Source: Clostridiales bacterium (GTDB lineage: Bacteria; Bacillota_A; Clostridia; Christensenellales; Christensenellaceae). From it: DNA of 15,791 bases. Positions within the stretch are counted from its first letter, which is position 1; each line of letters starts with the position of its first letter. Position numbers and translations under genes: made by a program. Location of the stretch: positions 1 to 15,791 of the forward strand of contig QANA01000087.1 in assembly GCA_003149735.1 (NCBI GenBank), read 5' to 3'. Below, piece by piece: positions 1 to 7,413 of the stretch. A model generated the notes under the pieces. The model did not search any database, was not told the DNA's origin, and worked only from the letters and a program-made list of their open reading frames with translations.

Positions 1-1242
1 CCGGCGCGCCGGTATATCGTGCCCTCGGCACCTGGAAAATCTGCATTTTACAATGTGAAAGTGACAGATTTACTCTATGCTCTGGAGCATGCCATTGAGA
101 AAAAGGAGGATTATCACTCCTTTTACCGGCAAATCTGTGAACGGTTTACCGATATCAAGCGGGACTTGGGGCTGCAGATTGATATAGAAAGCAAACTGGA
201 AGAAATATTGCATAATCTGCTCGCAGGGGCGGGCGAGGACTATGCAGCCAGCCGCGGTGAATATCTCAACGGTATGTTGATTGCCGATTATCTGGGCTAT
301 ACGTTTATAGATGCAGCAGAAGTGATTCTGTTTGATAAGCGCGGCAAATACGATGAGAAGAGGACGGAAAAGGCGCTGTTCGAGCGGCTGCGCACAGTGG
401 AACGGGCAGTAATTCCCGGATTTTATGGCAGCATGCCCAACGGTACTATCAAAACCTTTTCTCGTGGTGGCTCCGATGTGACCGGAGCGATTGTCTCGGC
501 AGCAGTACATGCAGATTTATATGAGAACTGGACGGATGTTTCCGGTTTTTACATGGCAGATCCCCGTATTGTCAAACATGCAAAGCGGGTGGAGTCGATT
601 ACCTATCGGGAATTACGTGAGCTGAGCTACATGGGTGCCGCAGTGCTGCATGAAGACTCCATTTTCCCTGTTTATAAATACGCAATCCCGATCAATGTAC
701 GCAATACCAACGAACCGTCTGCGCCGGGAACGATGATCATGCCGACGATCGAAAGTTACGAAGGCCCTGCAGTGACGGGAATTGCCGGTAAGAAAAATTT
801 CACAATTATTTCGATTGAAAAGAACGGAATGAATGCGGAATTGGGATTTGGCAGAAAAGTGTTGGCTTGTATTGAAAAATACGGAATCCCCTTTGAACAT
901 ATGCCCTCCAGCATTGATACCTTGTGTGTTGTGTTGGAAGATGCAAAGGTGAAGGATAACATCAATGACATTGTGGATGATATTCACCGCACTTGTGAAC
1001 CGGATAGCGTAGAAATTGTGCGTAATCTGGCTCTGATTGCAACAGTCGGTAAGCGTATGCGGGAAAGCATTGGCACGGCAGCTACTCTGTTTGCGGCAAT
1101 GGCCAAAGCCAATATCAATGTGCGTATGATTGATCAGGGCTCCAGTGAGATGAATATCATTGTAGGCGTGAAAAATGAAGATTTTGAGCGCACAGTGAAT
1201 GCGATTCATGACGCATTTGCTTTTTCTGAGAAAAATAGTTAA
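1..1242 (+). CDS. lysC: Aspartate kinase, 5'-truncated by the window edge
   Basis: Phosphorylates L-aspartate to 4-phospho-L-aspartate with ATP, the first step towards lysine, methionine, threonine and diaminopimelate; cytoplasmic. Reading frame 1 is open from base 1 (PARRYIVPSAPGK), so the GTG at base 19 is an internal valine codon and not the start. The visible 413 residues lack only about the first 30, which would carry the KFGGSS nucleotide-binding motif; the full family length is about 440. Seen: the VPSAPGK and KVTDLL segment near the N terminus, the FSRGGSDVTGA substrate loop around residue 155, NWTDVSGFYMADPRIV at about 178-193, then two C-terminal ACT domains, the second ending in MIDQGSSEMNIIVGV. 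The ACT domains imply allosteric feedback control by an end-product amino acid, but which one cannot be read from the sequence. No second catalytic domain follows, so it is monofunctional rather than a ThrA-type fusion. The gene is followed by its own terminator and appears unrelated to the downstream operon. Confidence 0.93.
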   Translation, partial: PARRYIVPSAPGKSAFYNVKVTDLLYALEHAIEKKEDYHSFYRQICERFTDIKRDLGLQIDIESKLEEILHNLLAGAGEDYAASRGEYLNGMLIADYLGYTFIDAAEVILFDKRGKYDEKRTEKALFERLRTVERAVIPGFYGSMPNGTIKTFSRGGSDVTGAIVSAAVHADLYENWTDVSGFYMADPRIVKHAKRVESITYRELRELSYMGAAVLHEDSIFPVYKYAIPINVRNTNEPSAPGTMIMPTIESYEGPAVTGIAGKKNFTIISIEKNGMNAELGFGRKVLACIEKYGIPFEHMPSSIDTLCVVLEDAKVKDNINDIVDDIHRTCEPDSVEIVRNLALIATVGKRMRESIGTAATLFAAMAKANINVRMIDQGSSEMNIIVGVKNEDFERTVNAIHDAFAFSEKNS

Positions 1243-1254
1243 AAGAATATGTTT

Positions 1255-1283
1255 AAAGCACAGGAATCTCCTGTGCTTTTTTT
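1255..1283 (+). terminator. Intrinsic terminator after aspartate kinase
   Basis: A perfect 11-bp inverted repeat, AAAGCACAGGA at 1255-1265 and TCCTGTGCTTT at 1269-1279, has a 3-base loop and is followed by an unbroken T run to 1283. It starts 12 bases after the aspartate kinase stop codon. The A-rich upstream flank would also let it act weakly on the opposite strand, but no gene points into it from the right. Confidence 0.93.
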
Positions 1284-1442
1284 GTGGTAAAATTTCGAGT
1301 TTTGTCAAGCGAAACAAAACGGGCAGGAATAAAGCGGTGCTTCCCGAATTATCTACAGGCAATTTTGTTTGGCTGATACCGGCATAAAGTGGAAAGTTAC
1401 AAGCATATATATATGTATACAAAGCTTGCCTGAAAAAAGAAT

Positions 1443-1460
1443 CATAGGTTTTTACCTATG
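1443..1460. repeat. Short perfect inverted repeat, possible operator
   Basis: CATAGGT at 1443-1449 and ACCTATG at 1454-1460 form a perfect 7-bp inverted repeat separated by TTTT. It lies about 200 bases upstream of glgB and is not followed by a T run, so it does not look like a terminator. Its size and symmetry would suit a dimeric regulator binding site, but no specific regulator is recognised and one such repeat could occur by chance in AT-rich DNA. Confidence 0.35.
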
Positions 1461-1605
1461 TTTATCAATTGAGATGGGAATTTCAGTAAAAATGTTTTTT
1501 AGCTTTAATAACAAAAATTATTACTGACTTTTTACGGAAATAAGACAAAAAAGAAATAATAAATATTGTTCTTTTTGGCAGGGAAACGGCAAAAAAAACA
1601 GAATT

Positions 1606-1611
1606 TATAAT
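1606..1611 (+). promoter_or_regulatory. Candidate -10 element for the glgB operon
   Basis: A perfect TATAAT lies 48 bases upstream of the glgB ATG and would start a transcript near 1618, giving a leader of about 40 bases. No TTGACA-like hexamer sits 16-19 bases upstream (the bases there read close to GGAAACGG). If real, this promoter is weak or depends on an activator. A sigma-54-like motif immediately upstream (1575-1591) is an alternative. Confidence 0.4.
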
Positions 1612-1643
1612 AAAGAGTCCATCAATCGACAAAAGAATTTGGC

Positions 1644-1650
1644 GGAGGAG
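1644..1650 (+). promoter_or_regulatory. Ribosome binding site that fixes the glgB start
   Basis: GGAGGAG lies 9 bases before the ATG at 1660. The in-frame TTG at 1639 is upstream of this site and has no binding site of its own, so the longer reading is not the natural start. Confidence 0.85.
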
Positions 1651-1659
1651 GCATTGGGA

Positions 1660-3576
1660 ATGCAGCAACAATTATGGGAGCTGCCCTGCTACCTGTTTCA
1701 TCAGGGAAGAAATTTTCGGGCCTATGAATTTTTTGGAGCACATCCGGGCGTAAAAGACGGCGTTCAGGGCGTATATTTCCGGGTATGGGCACCGCGGGCA
1801 AAAGCAGTGAGCCTGGTAGGAGATTTCAATGCCTGGCAACCGGGGACAATACCTATGGAGCGCCTGACAGAGCAGGGGATCTGGGAAGTTTTCCTGAAAG
1901 AGGTCGTTCCTTATGTATTATATAAATATGCTATAGAAACGCAGAAAGGAAAGATTCTCTTTAAAGCAGATCCTTTCGCTTTTTATAGTGAAACGCAGGA
2001 GGGAACTGCTTCCAAATATTATGACATGGATGCATCCTATGCGTGGCAGGATGAAAGCTATATGCGGTGGAGGAAACAACAAAATCCCTATGCATCACCG
2101 ATGAATATTTACGAGGTGCATCTGGGTTCCTGGAAAAAGCGGCCGGATGGTACGTCGTTTACTTATCGGGAATATGCGGATATGTTGATTCCTTACGCAA
2201 AATCCATGGGATATACGCATTTGGAACTGTTGCCGCTGATGGAATATCCGTTCGATGGCTCCTGGGGGTATCAGGTTTGCGGATATTACAGTGTTACAGC
2301 TCGTTATGGTACGCCGGAGGATTTCCGCTACTTTGTGGAAAAAGCGCATCAAAGCGGTTTGGGCGTCATTCTGGATTGGGTGCCGGCGCATTTTCCAAAA
2401 GACGCGCACGGGCTTATTGAATTTGATGGTTATCCGTTGTATGAGGATGCCAATCCCCTGCGGCAGGAGCATAAGGGTTGGGGGACACGCATCTTTGATT
2501 TTGGCCGCCCGGAAGTTGTCTCTTTTCTGGTTTCCAATGCTATGTTCTGGCTGGAAAAATATCATGTTGACGGGCTGCGTGTGGATGCAGTAGCAGCCAT
2601 GCTCTACTTGGATTACGATAAAAAAGAAGGCGAATGGGCGCCTAACCGGCATGGAGGAAGGGAAAATTTAGAGGCGGCGGAATTTTTGAAAACACTGAAT
2701 AGGGAAGTTCTGACAGCCTATCCTTATGCACTGACGATAGCGGAGGAGTCTACAGCCTGGCCTATGGTGACGCAGCCACCCGAAAAAGGCGGCTTGGGCT
2801 TCAATTTCAAGTGGGATATGGGCTGGATGAATGATTCGCTGGCCTATATGCAGACAGACCCTTTCTTCCGCAAGTATGACCATGAGAAATTGACGTTCCC
2901 CTTGATGTATGCTTTCAGCGAAAACTATATTCTGCCGATTTCACATGATGAAGTAGTACATGGAAAGCGTTCTCTGTTGGATAAGATGCCGGGAGAATAT
3001 GATTTGAAATTTGCTAACGACCGGGCATTTCTAACATTTATGATGACGCGACCCGGAAAAAAGCTGATGTTTATGGGTTCGGAATTCGGCCAATTCAAGG
3101 AATGGGCCTACCGAGAAGGATTGGATTTCCTGTTGCTGGATTATGAAAAGCATCGCCAACTGAGAGATTTTTGCAGAGAACTCAATCTGCTTTACTTGCA
3201 AAAATCGCAGCTTTGGGAAAACGATCAGGATTGGGAGGGGTTCCAATGGGTGCAAGCGGATGATCGGGAAAATAACAGCTATGTATACCGGCGGATGGAT
3301 CGCCGGGGGAAAGAACTTTTAATTGCGATTAACTTTTCACCGGTGCTGCGGGAACATTATCAGATTTCGTTGCCCGGTCAGGCTGTTTACCGCTACCTTT
3401 TGAATTCGGAAGAAAGCAGATTCGGCGGGGTAGGCACGCAAGTGGCGGATATTTTGCCGTTGAAAAAGGAAGATGGCAGTTATTATGGAGAAATTACGCT
3501 GCCGCCGTTGGGCGCGGTGATTTGGGAAAAAGAACGTCCCTTACCCGGGCGCAGGCAGCGGCGTCATAAAAAATGA
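1660..3576 (+). CDS. glgB: 1,4-alpha-glucan branching enzyme
   Basis: Cuts an alpha-1,4 glucan chain and re-attaches the released segment by an alpha-1,6 bond, making the branch points of glycogen; cytoplasmic, GH13 (subfamily 9 type). The protein has 638 residues, close to the usual 620-730. An N-terminal CBM48/Ig-like domain covers about residues 20-115 (VYFRVWAPRAKAVSLVGDFN), followed by the catalytic barrel. Its four conserved regions are intact: DWVPAHF at 239-245, GLRVDAVAAM with nucleophile Asp309, TIAEEST with acid/base Glu362, and SHDEVVHGK with Asp430. The spacing of these three acids (53 and 121 residues) equals that of E. coli GlgB (Asp405, Glu458, Asp526, from memory). The tail is strongly basic (RRQRRHKK). 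It is the first gene of the operon, with the start chosen from the GGAGGAG site. glgC begins 35 bases after its stop. Confidence 0.97.
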   Translation: MQQQLWELPCYLFHQGRNFRAYEFFGAHPGVKDGVQGVYFRVWAPRAKAVSLVGDFNAWQPGTIPMERLTEQGIWEVFLKEVVPYVLYKYAIETQKGKILFKADPFAFYSETQEGTASKYYDMDASYAWQDESYMRWRKQQNPYASPMNIYEVHLGSWKKRPDGTSFTYREYADMLIPYAKSMGYTHLELLPLMEYPFDGSWGYQVCGYYSVTARYGTPEDFRYFVEKAHQSGLGVILDWVPAHFPKDAHGLIEFDGYPLYEDANPLRQEHKGWGTRIFDFGRPEVVSFLVSNAMFWLEKYHVDGLRVDAVAAMLYLDYDKKEGEWAPNRHGGRENLEAAEFLKTLNREVLTAYPYALTIAEESTAWPMVTQPPEKGGLGFNFKWDMGWMNDSLAYMQTDPFFRKYDHEKLTFPLMYAFSENYILPISHDEVVHGKRSLLDKMPGEYDLKFANDRAFLTFMMTRPGKKLMFMGSEFGQFKEWAYREGLDFLLLDYEKHRQLRDFCRELNLLYLQKSQLWENDQDWEGFQWVQADDRENNSYVYRRMDRRGKELLIAINFSPVLREHYQISLPGQAVYRYLLNSEESRFGGVGTQVADILPLKKEDGSYYGEITLPPLGAVIWEKERPLPGRRQRRHKK

Positions 3577-3611
3577 TTCCAAATGGTAGTAGGGAAAGGC
3601 AGGCATGAAGT

Positions 3612-4799
3612 ATGCGAAAAAAACAATGTGTGGCAATGTTGCTGGCAGGCGGGCAGGGAAGTCGACTGTATGCGTTGACATCTAAAGTGGCGAAGCCGGC
3701 AGTCTCTTTTGGAAGCAAATATCGTATTATTGATTTTCCGCTTTCCAATTGCATCAATTCCGGAATTGATACGGTCGGCGTTCTGACGCAGTATCAGCCG
3801 TTGGAACTGAATGACTATATTGGCAATGGAGAACCGTGGGATTTGGATCGCACTTATGGAGGCGTGCACATTCTTCCACCTTATCAGCGGAGCCGTGGCG
3901 GCGACTGGTATAAAGGAACAGCTAACGCTATTTATCAAAATATAGGATTTATTGAGCGTTATGACCCCGATTATGTGCTGATTCTTTCAGGTGACCATAT
4001 TTATAAAATGGATTATGCAAAAATGCTGGAATTTCATAAAGAGAAGCAGGCTGATTGCACCATTGCCGTCATCGAAGTACCGCTCAAGGAAGCCAGCCGT
4101 TTTGGCATTATGAATACCGATGAAGAAAATCGCATTTATCAATTTGAAGAGAAGCCGGCAAAGCCGAAGAGCACCAAAGCTTCCATGGGTGTCTATATTT
4201 TCAGCAAAGAAGCATTATTCCAATATTTGAAGGCAGATGAGGAAGATAAAAAGTCGGCGAAAGATTTCGGCAAAAATATTATTCCTTCCATGCTGAAAGA
4301 TGGGAAACGACTGTTTGCTTATGAATTCAGCGGCTATTGGAAGGACGTCGGGACTATTTCATCTCTTTGGGAAGCGAATATGGATTTGTTGGGAGAACGG
4401 CCTGTATTGGAATTGGGCGACCCCAATTGGAAGATCTATTACCGTCATACACCGGAAAACCCCCATTATGTGGGAGAAGAAGCCAAGGTGCGCAACAGCG
4501 TATTGGCAGAAGGCTGCGAAATCTACGGTACTGTAGAAAACTCGGTGCTGTTTTCCAATATCACAGTGGAAAAAGGAGCCGTTATCCGCGATAGTGTAGT
4601 CATGAGCAATTGTACGATTAAAGCCGGTGCCCGTGTAGAATACAGCATACTGGATTCTAATGTTGTGGTAGGAGAAAATGCTCGTGTTGGCGAAAATATG
4701 CAGGATGCAAAGGGCATTGCTGTGGTAGCAAGCGGTATCTCCATTGGAAAAAAGACGGTTGTGGAATCTGGCGAGATGGTCACAGAGGATATGAAATAA
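3612..4799 (+). CDS. glgC: Glucose-1-phosphate adenylyltransferase, catalytic subunit
   Basis: Makes ADP-glucose and pyrophosphate from glucose-1-phosphate and ATP, the committed step of bacterial glycogen synthesis; cytoplasmic. The 395 residues match the family length. An N-terminal nucleotidyltransferase domain (about 1-260) carries GGQGSRL at 13-19, KPAVSFG from Lys28, the metal-binding Asp128 in [11 protein letters not shown], the sugar-phosphate lysine Lys181 in FEEKP, and [10 protein letters not shown]-terminal left-handed beta-helix of hexapeptide repeats follows ([18 protein letters not shown]). All catalytic residues that I can place are present. The Shine-Dalgarno is modest (GGCAGG about 8 bases upstream). 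An overlapping ATG at 3605 is out of frame. The stop codon runs into the glgD ribosome binding site, so the two subunits are probably translationally coupled. The enzyme probably works as a hetero-oligomer with GlgD, as known for Bacillus-type systems. Confidence 0.97.
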   Translation: MRKKQCVAMLLAGGQGSRLYALTSKVAKPAVSFGSKYRIIDFPLSNCINSGIDTVGVLTQYQPLELNDYIGNGEPWDLDRTYGGVHILPPYQRSRGGDWYKGTANAIYQNIGFIERYDPDYVLILSGDHIYKMDYAKMLEFHKEKQADCTIAVIEVPLKEASRFGIMNTDEENRIYQFEEKPAKPKSTKASMGVYIFSKEALFQYLKADEEDKKSAKDFGKNIIPSMLKDGKRLFAYEFSGYWKDVGTISSLWEANMDLLGERPVLELGDPNWKIYYRHTPENPHYVGEEAKVRNSVLAEGCEIYGTVENSVLFSNITVEKGAVIRDSVVMSNCTIKAGARVEYSILDSNVVVGENARVGENMQDAKGIAVVASGISIGKKTVVESGEMVTEDMK

Positions 4800-4809
4800 G
4801 GAGGATACT

Positions 4810-5928
4810 ATGTCTGCAATCGGTATTATTTTTTCGAATATACATGATCATACTGTCCCGGAGCTGACGCGTGGGCGCACGATGGCCTCGATTCCTTTTG
4901 GTGGACGCTATCGTCTGATCGATTTTGTACTCTCTACTATGGTGAATGCAGGGCTGGAGACGATTGGCGTCATCACGAAGACGAATTACCAGAGCTTGAT
5001 GAACCATATCGGACGCGGTAAGGACTGGGACTTGGACCGTAAAACCGGAGGTTTGATGGTATTGCCTCCCTTTGGGCATGCGGATAATAACGCGCTGTAT
5101 ACCAATCGACTGGAAGCTTTGAAAGGCGTCCTGGGAATTCTGCGCAAATCCAGTGAGCAGTATGTGGTAATGGCAGATTGCGATATTCTGGCCAATTTTG
5201 ATTTGGCAGCAGCTCTGCGGCAGCATGCACAAAGTGGTGCGGATTTGACTGTGATTTATAAAAAGGCCTTTTTGGAGAATGAATCCAAACGAATGAACAA
5301 GATCCTTAAGATGGATGCAGCTGGGCGAGTGCAGGATATTGCCGTGTATCAGGGAACTCAGGGTGAGGTAAATCTCTCGATGGATATCTGGATTGTCGGG
5401 CGCGAATATCTGTTGGGCATTGTAGAGGATGCCATTGCGCATGGTTATTCCAGCCTGACTAAAGATGTATTGGCGCCTAACCTGGATACGATCAACATTC
5501 AGGGGTTTGAGCATACCGGATATTATTGCTGCATTGATTCTATGGAATCTTATATGGAAGGGAATATGGAGCTGTTGGATCGTTCAGTTCGCAAGGAACT
5601 GTTCGATAATGAAGATTGGCCTATTTTTACAAAAGTAAAAGACTCTTCCCCGACAAAGTATGGCAGCGAAGCAAGCGTGAAAAATTCCATGGTGGCCGAT
5701 GGCTGTGTAATTGAAGGGACGGTAGAAAATTCTGTGCTCTTCCGCGGTGTTAAGATTGGCCGCAACACAGTGGTACGCAACAGCGTATTAATGCAGGATG
5801 CCGTAACAGGTGATAATGTTTCCCTGAATTACGTGGTGACGGATAAACGAGTGGTAATCAAGGACGGGCGTACACTTTCCGGTTATGCCACACATCCATT
5901 TTTTATCAATAAAGACAGTCTGATTTGA
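4810..5928 (+). CDS. glgD: GlgD, accessory subunit of ADP-glucose pyrophosphorylase
   Basis: A paralogue of GlgC, 372 residues, that in Firmicutes pairs with GlgC and raises or tunes its activity. The N terminus reads IGIIFSNIHDHTVPELTRGR where GlgC has the GGxGxRL nucleotide loop, so that loop is lost. The following core is well kept (RTMASIPFGGRYRLIDFVLS, NHIGRGKDWDLDRKTGG). The position of the GlgC metal aspartate is still an aspartate (Asp123 in MADCD). The C-terminal beta-helix closely mirrors that of GlgC, with GTVENSVLF present in both, pointing to an old tandem duplication. A GGAGG site at 4800-4804 directly abuts the glgC stop, with the ATG 5 bases further on. Stand-alone catalysis is unlikely given the missing loop. 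The regulatory role is inferred from the family. Confidence 0.95.
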   Translation: MSAIGIIFSNIHDHTVPELTRGRTMASIPFGGRYRLIDFVLSTMVNAGLETIGVITKTNYQSLMNHIGRGKDWDLDRKTGGLMVLPPFGHADNNALYTNRLEALKGVLGILRKSSEQYVVMADCDILANFDLAAALRQHAQSGADLTVIYKKAFLENESKRMNKILKMDAAGRVQDIAVYQGTQGEVNLSMDIWIVGREYLLGIVEDAIAHGYSSLTKDVLAPNLDTINIQGFEHTGYYCCIDSMESYMEGNMELLDRSVRKELFDNEDWPIFTKVKDSSPTKYGSEASVKNSMVADGCVIEGTVENSVLFRGVKIGRNTVVRNSVLMQDAVTGDNVSLNYVVTDKRVVIKDGRTLSGYATHPFFINKDSLI

Positions 5929-5944
5929 AAAGGGGTGGGCTTTC

Positions 5945-7366
5945 ATGAAAAAGAAAATATTATTTGCGGCTGCAGAAGTACTGCCCTTTGCAGCTACCGG
6001 CGGGCTCGGAGAAGTAGCCGGTTCGCTGCCGGGTGCATTGTATCATACAGGAAAGTATGATATACGTGTGGTGCTGCCGTTATATGGAGAGATTGAGCAG
6101 TGCTGGCGGGAACAGATGCAGTTCATAGGCAGCAGACAAGTGGAATTGGCCTGGAGAGAGCAATATTGCGGCCTTTTCCGCCTGGAAAAAGATGGTGTGA
6201 TCTATTATTTTGTTGATAATGAATATTATTTTCAGCGCAATAATGGCCTTTATGGCTATTATGATGATGGGGAACGCTATGCATTTTTCTGCAAGGCAGT
6301 GCTTGACTGCTTGCCGTTGATGGATTTTCAGCCAGATATTTTGCATGCGCACGATTGGCAGTGTGCACTGTTGCCGGTCTATTTAACTTATTGCTACCAT
6401 TATCCGCAGGTAAGAACTGTTTTCACTATACACAACGTGGAATATCAGGGAAAATACGGAAAAGAGATTTTGGGAGACGTTTTTGCTTTACCGCCGGAAG
6501 CGTTGCCGGCTCTGGAATATGACGGTTGCCTGAATCTGATGAAGGGAGCACTGGAGTGCTCGGATATCATCAGCACAGTCAGCCCTTCCTATGCGCAGGA
6601 ATTGCATAGCGCGGAGTATGCCCATGGTTTGGAGGCAATCATTCGCCGCAACAGCCATAAGATGCGGGGCATTTTGAATGGAATCCATGTAGATGGATAT
6701 GATCCGAGGAAAGATCCGGCTATTTTCCAAAACTATTCGGAAAAAGATTTTTCCGGAAAATCGGTAAATAAAGCGGAACTGCAAAAGCTGGCAGGGCTTC
6801 CCTGCGAACCGGATGTGCCGTTGATTGCAGTAGTCAGTAGACTGGCTTCCCATAAAGGTGTAGAATTAATTTGCCAGGCTGCAGAGCAAATGTTGCAGGG
6901 GCAGGTCCAAATGATTGTGCTGGGTAAGGGAGATGTGCGCTATGAAGATTGGCTGCGCTCGCTGCAAAGCCCTTATCCCGGCAAGATTGCCGCTATGATT
7001 ACATATAGCAACGATCTCTCACGCAAGATTTATGCGGGAGCCGATTTGTTCCTGATGCCTTCCAAGAGTGAACCCTGTGGCCTGGCACAGATGATTGCTT
7101 GCCGCTATGGTACGGTTCCGGTGGTAAGAGCTACAGGTGGTTTGCGAGATTCCATTATTGACTATGCGCAGCAGGGATTTGGATTCCGTTTTGGTGCATA
7201 TACGACAGAAGCTTTGCTGCAGGCATTGTATCGTGCACTGGAAGTTTATCAGGATCAGGATGCATGGCAAGCATTATGCAAGCATGCAATGGAGCAGGAT
7301 TTCAGTTGGACAAAATCGGCGCAGGAATACGTAGAACTGTATGATAACCTGCAACCAAGCAGTTAA
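5945..7366 (+). CDS. glgA: Glycogen synthase (ADP-glucose type, GT5)
   Basis: Transfers glucose from ADP-glucose to the non-reducing end of an alpha-1,4 glucan. It is a retaining GT-B fold enzyme of family GT5, cytoplasmic; 473 residues is normal. Seen: the N-terminal loop PFAATGGLGEVAGSLP (about 14-29), HAHDWQ at 134-139, TIHNVEYQGK, SPSYAQEL, NGIHVDGYDP, SRLASHKG opening the second Rossmann domain, and PSKSEPCGLAQM with Glu376 at the expected catalytic position, followed by RATGGLRDS. One oddity is that most GlgA proteins read K-[ST]-G-G-L in the first loop, where the lysine contacts the ADP-glucose phosphates; here residue 17 is alanine. A purine-rich AGGGGTGG site lies about 7 bases before the ATG, and glgD ends 16 bases upstream. 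Confidence 0.96.
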   Translation: MKKKILFAAAEVLPFAATGGLGEVAGSLPGALYHTGKYDIRVVLPLYGEIEQCWREQMQFIGSRQVELAWREQYCGLFRLEKDGVIYYFVDNEYYFQRNNGLYGYYDDGERYAFFCKAVLDCLPLMDFQPDILHAHDWQCALLPVYLTYCYHYPQVRTVFTIHNVEYQGKYGKEILGDVFALPPEALPALEYDGCLNLMKGALECSDIISTVSPSYAQELHSAEYAHGLEAIIRRNSHKMRGILNGIHVDGYDPRKDPAIFQNYSEKDFSGKSVNKAELQKLAGLPCEPDVPLIAVVSRLASHKGVELICQAAEQMLQGQVQMIVLGKGDVRYEDWLRSLQSPYPGKIAAMITYSNDLSRKIYAGADLFLMPSKSEPCGLAQMIACRYGTVPVVRATGGLRDSIIDYAQQGFGFRFGAYTTEALLQALYRALEVYQDQDAWQALCKHAMEQDFSWTKSAQEYVELYDNLQPSS

Positions 7367-7413
7367 GCCGAGTCGGAAGTTAAGGTGAGCAGAAAGCGAG
7401 TGAAAAGAGATTC

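Larger units (their letters stand above)
1284..1659. other. AT-rich intergenic control region ahead of glgB
   Basis: No credible coding sequence is present on either strand; the short frames here lack ribosome binding sites and have AT-driven composition. Structures seen are an imperfect GTTTTGT/ACAAAAC inverted repeat (1299-1305 and 1314-1320), a CAAGC/GCTTG pair around an ATATATATATG run (1400-1428), a perfect 7-bp inverted repeat at 1443-1460, and -10-like and sigma-54-like motifs between 1575 and 1611. This length of non-coding DNA ahead of an eight-gene operon fits a regulated promoter region. No known riboswitch or T-box pattern was recognised. Confidence 0.6.

Noticed and set aside
19..21. 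GTG as the start of the aspartate kinase
   Set aside because: The frame is open back to base 1 and encodes ARRYI, which belongs to the conserved N-terminal domain, so this is an internal valine.
613..1422. A 269-codon reverse-strand frame opposite the aspartate kinase and its terminator
   Set aside because: It is the antisense shadow of a clear gene, is rich in His, Ile and Cys as such shadows are, and crosses the terminator hairpin.
1639..1659. TTG start giving glgB seven extra residues
   Set aside because: The GGAGGAG site lies inside this extension and is correctly placed only for the ATG at 1660.
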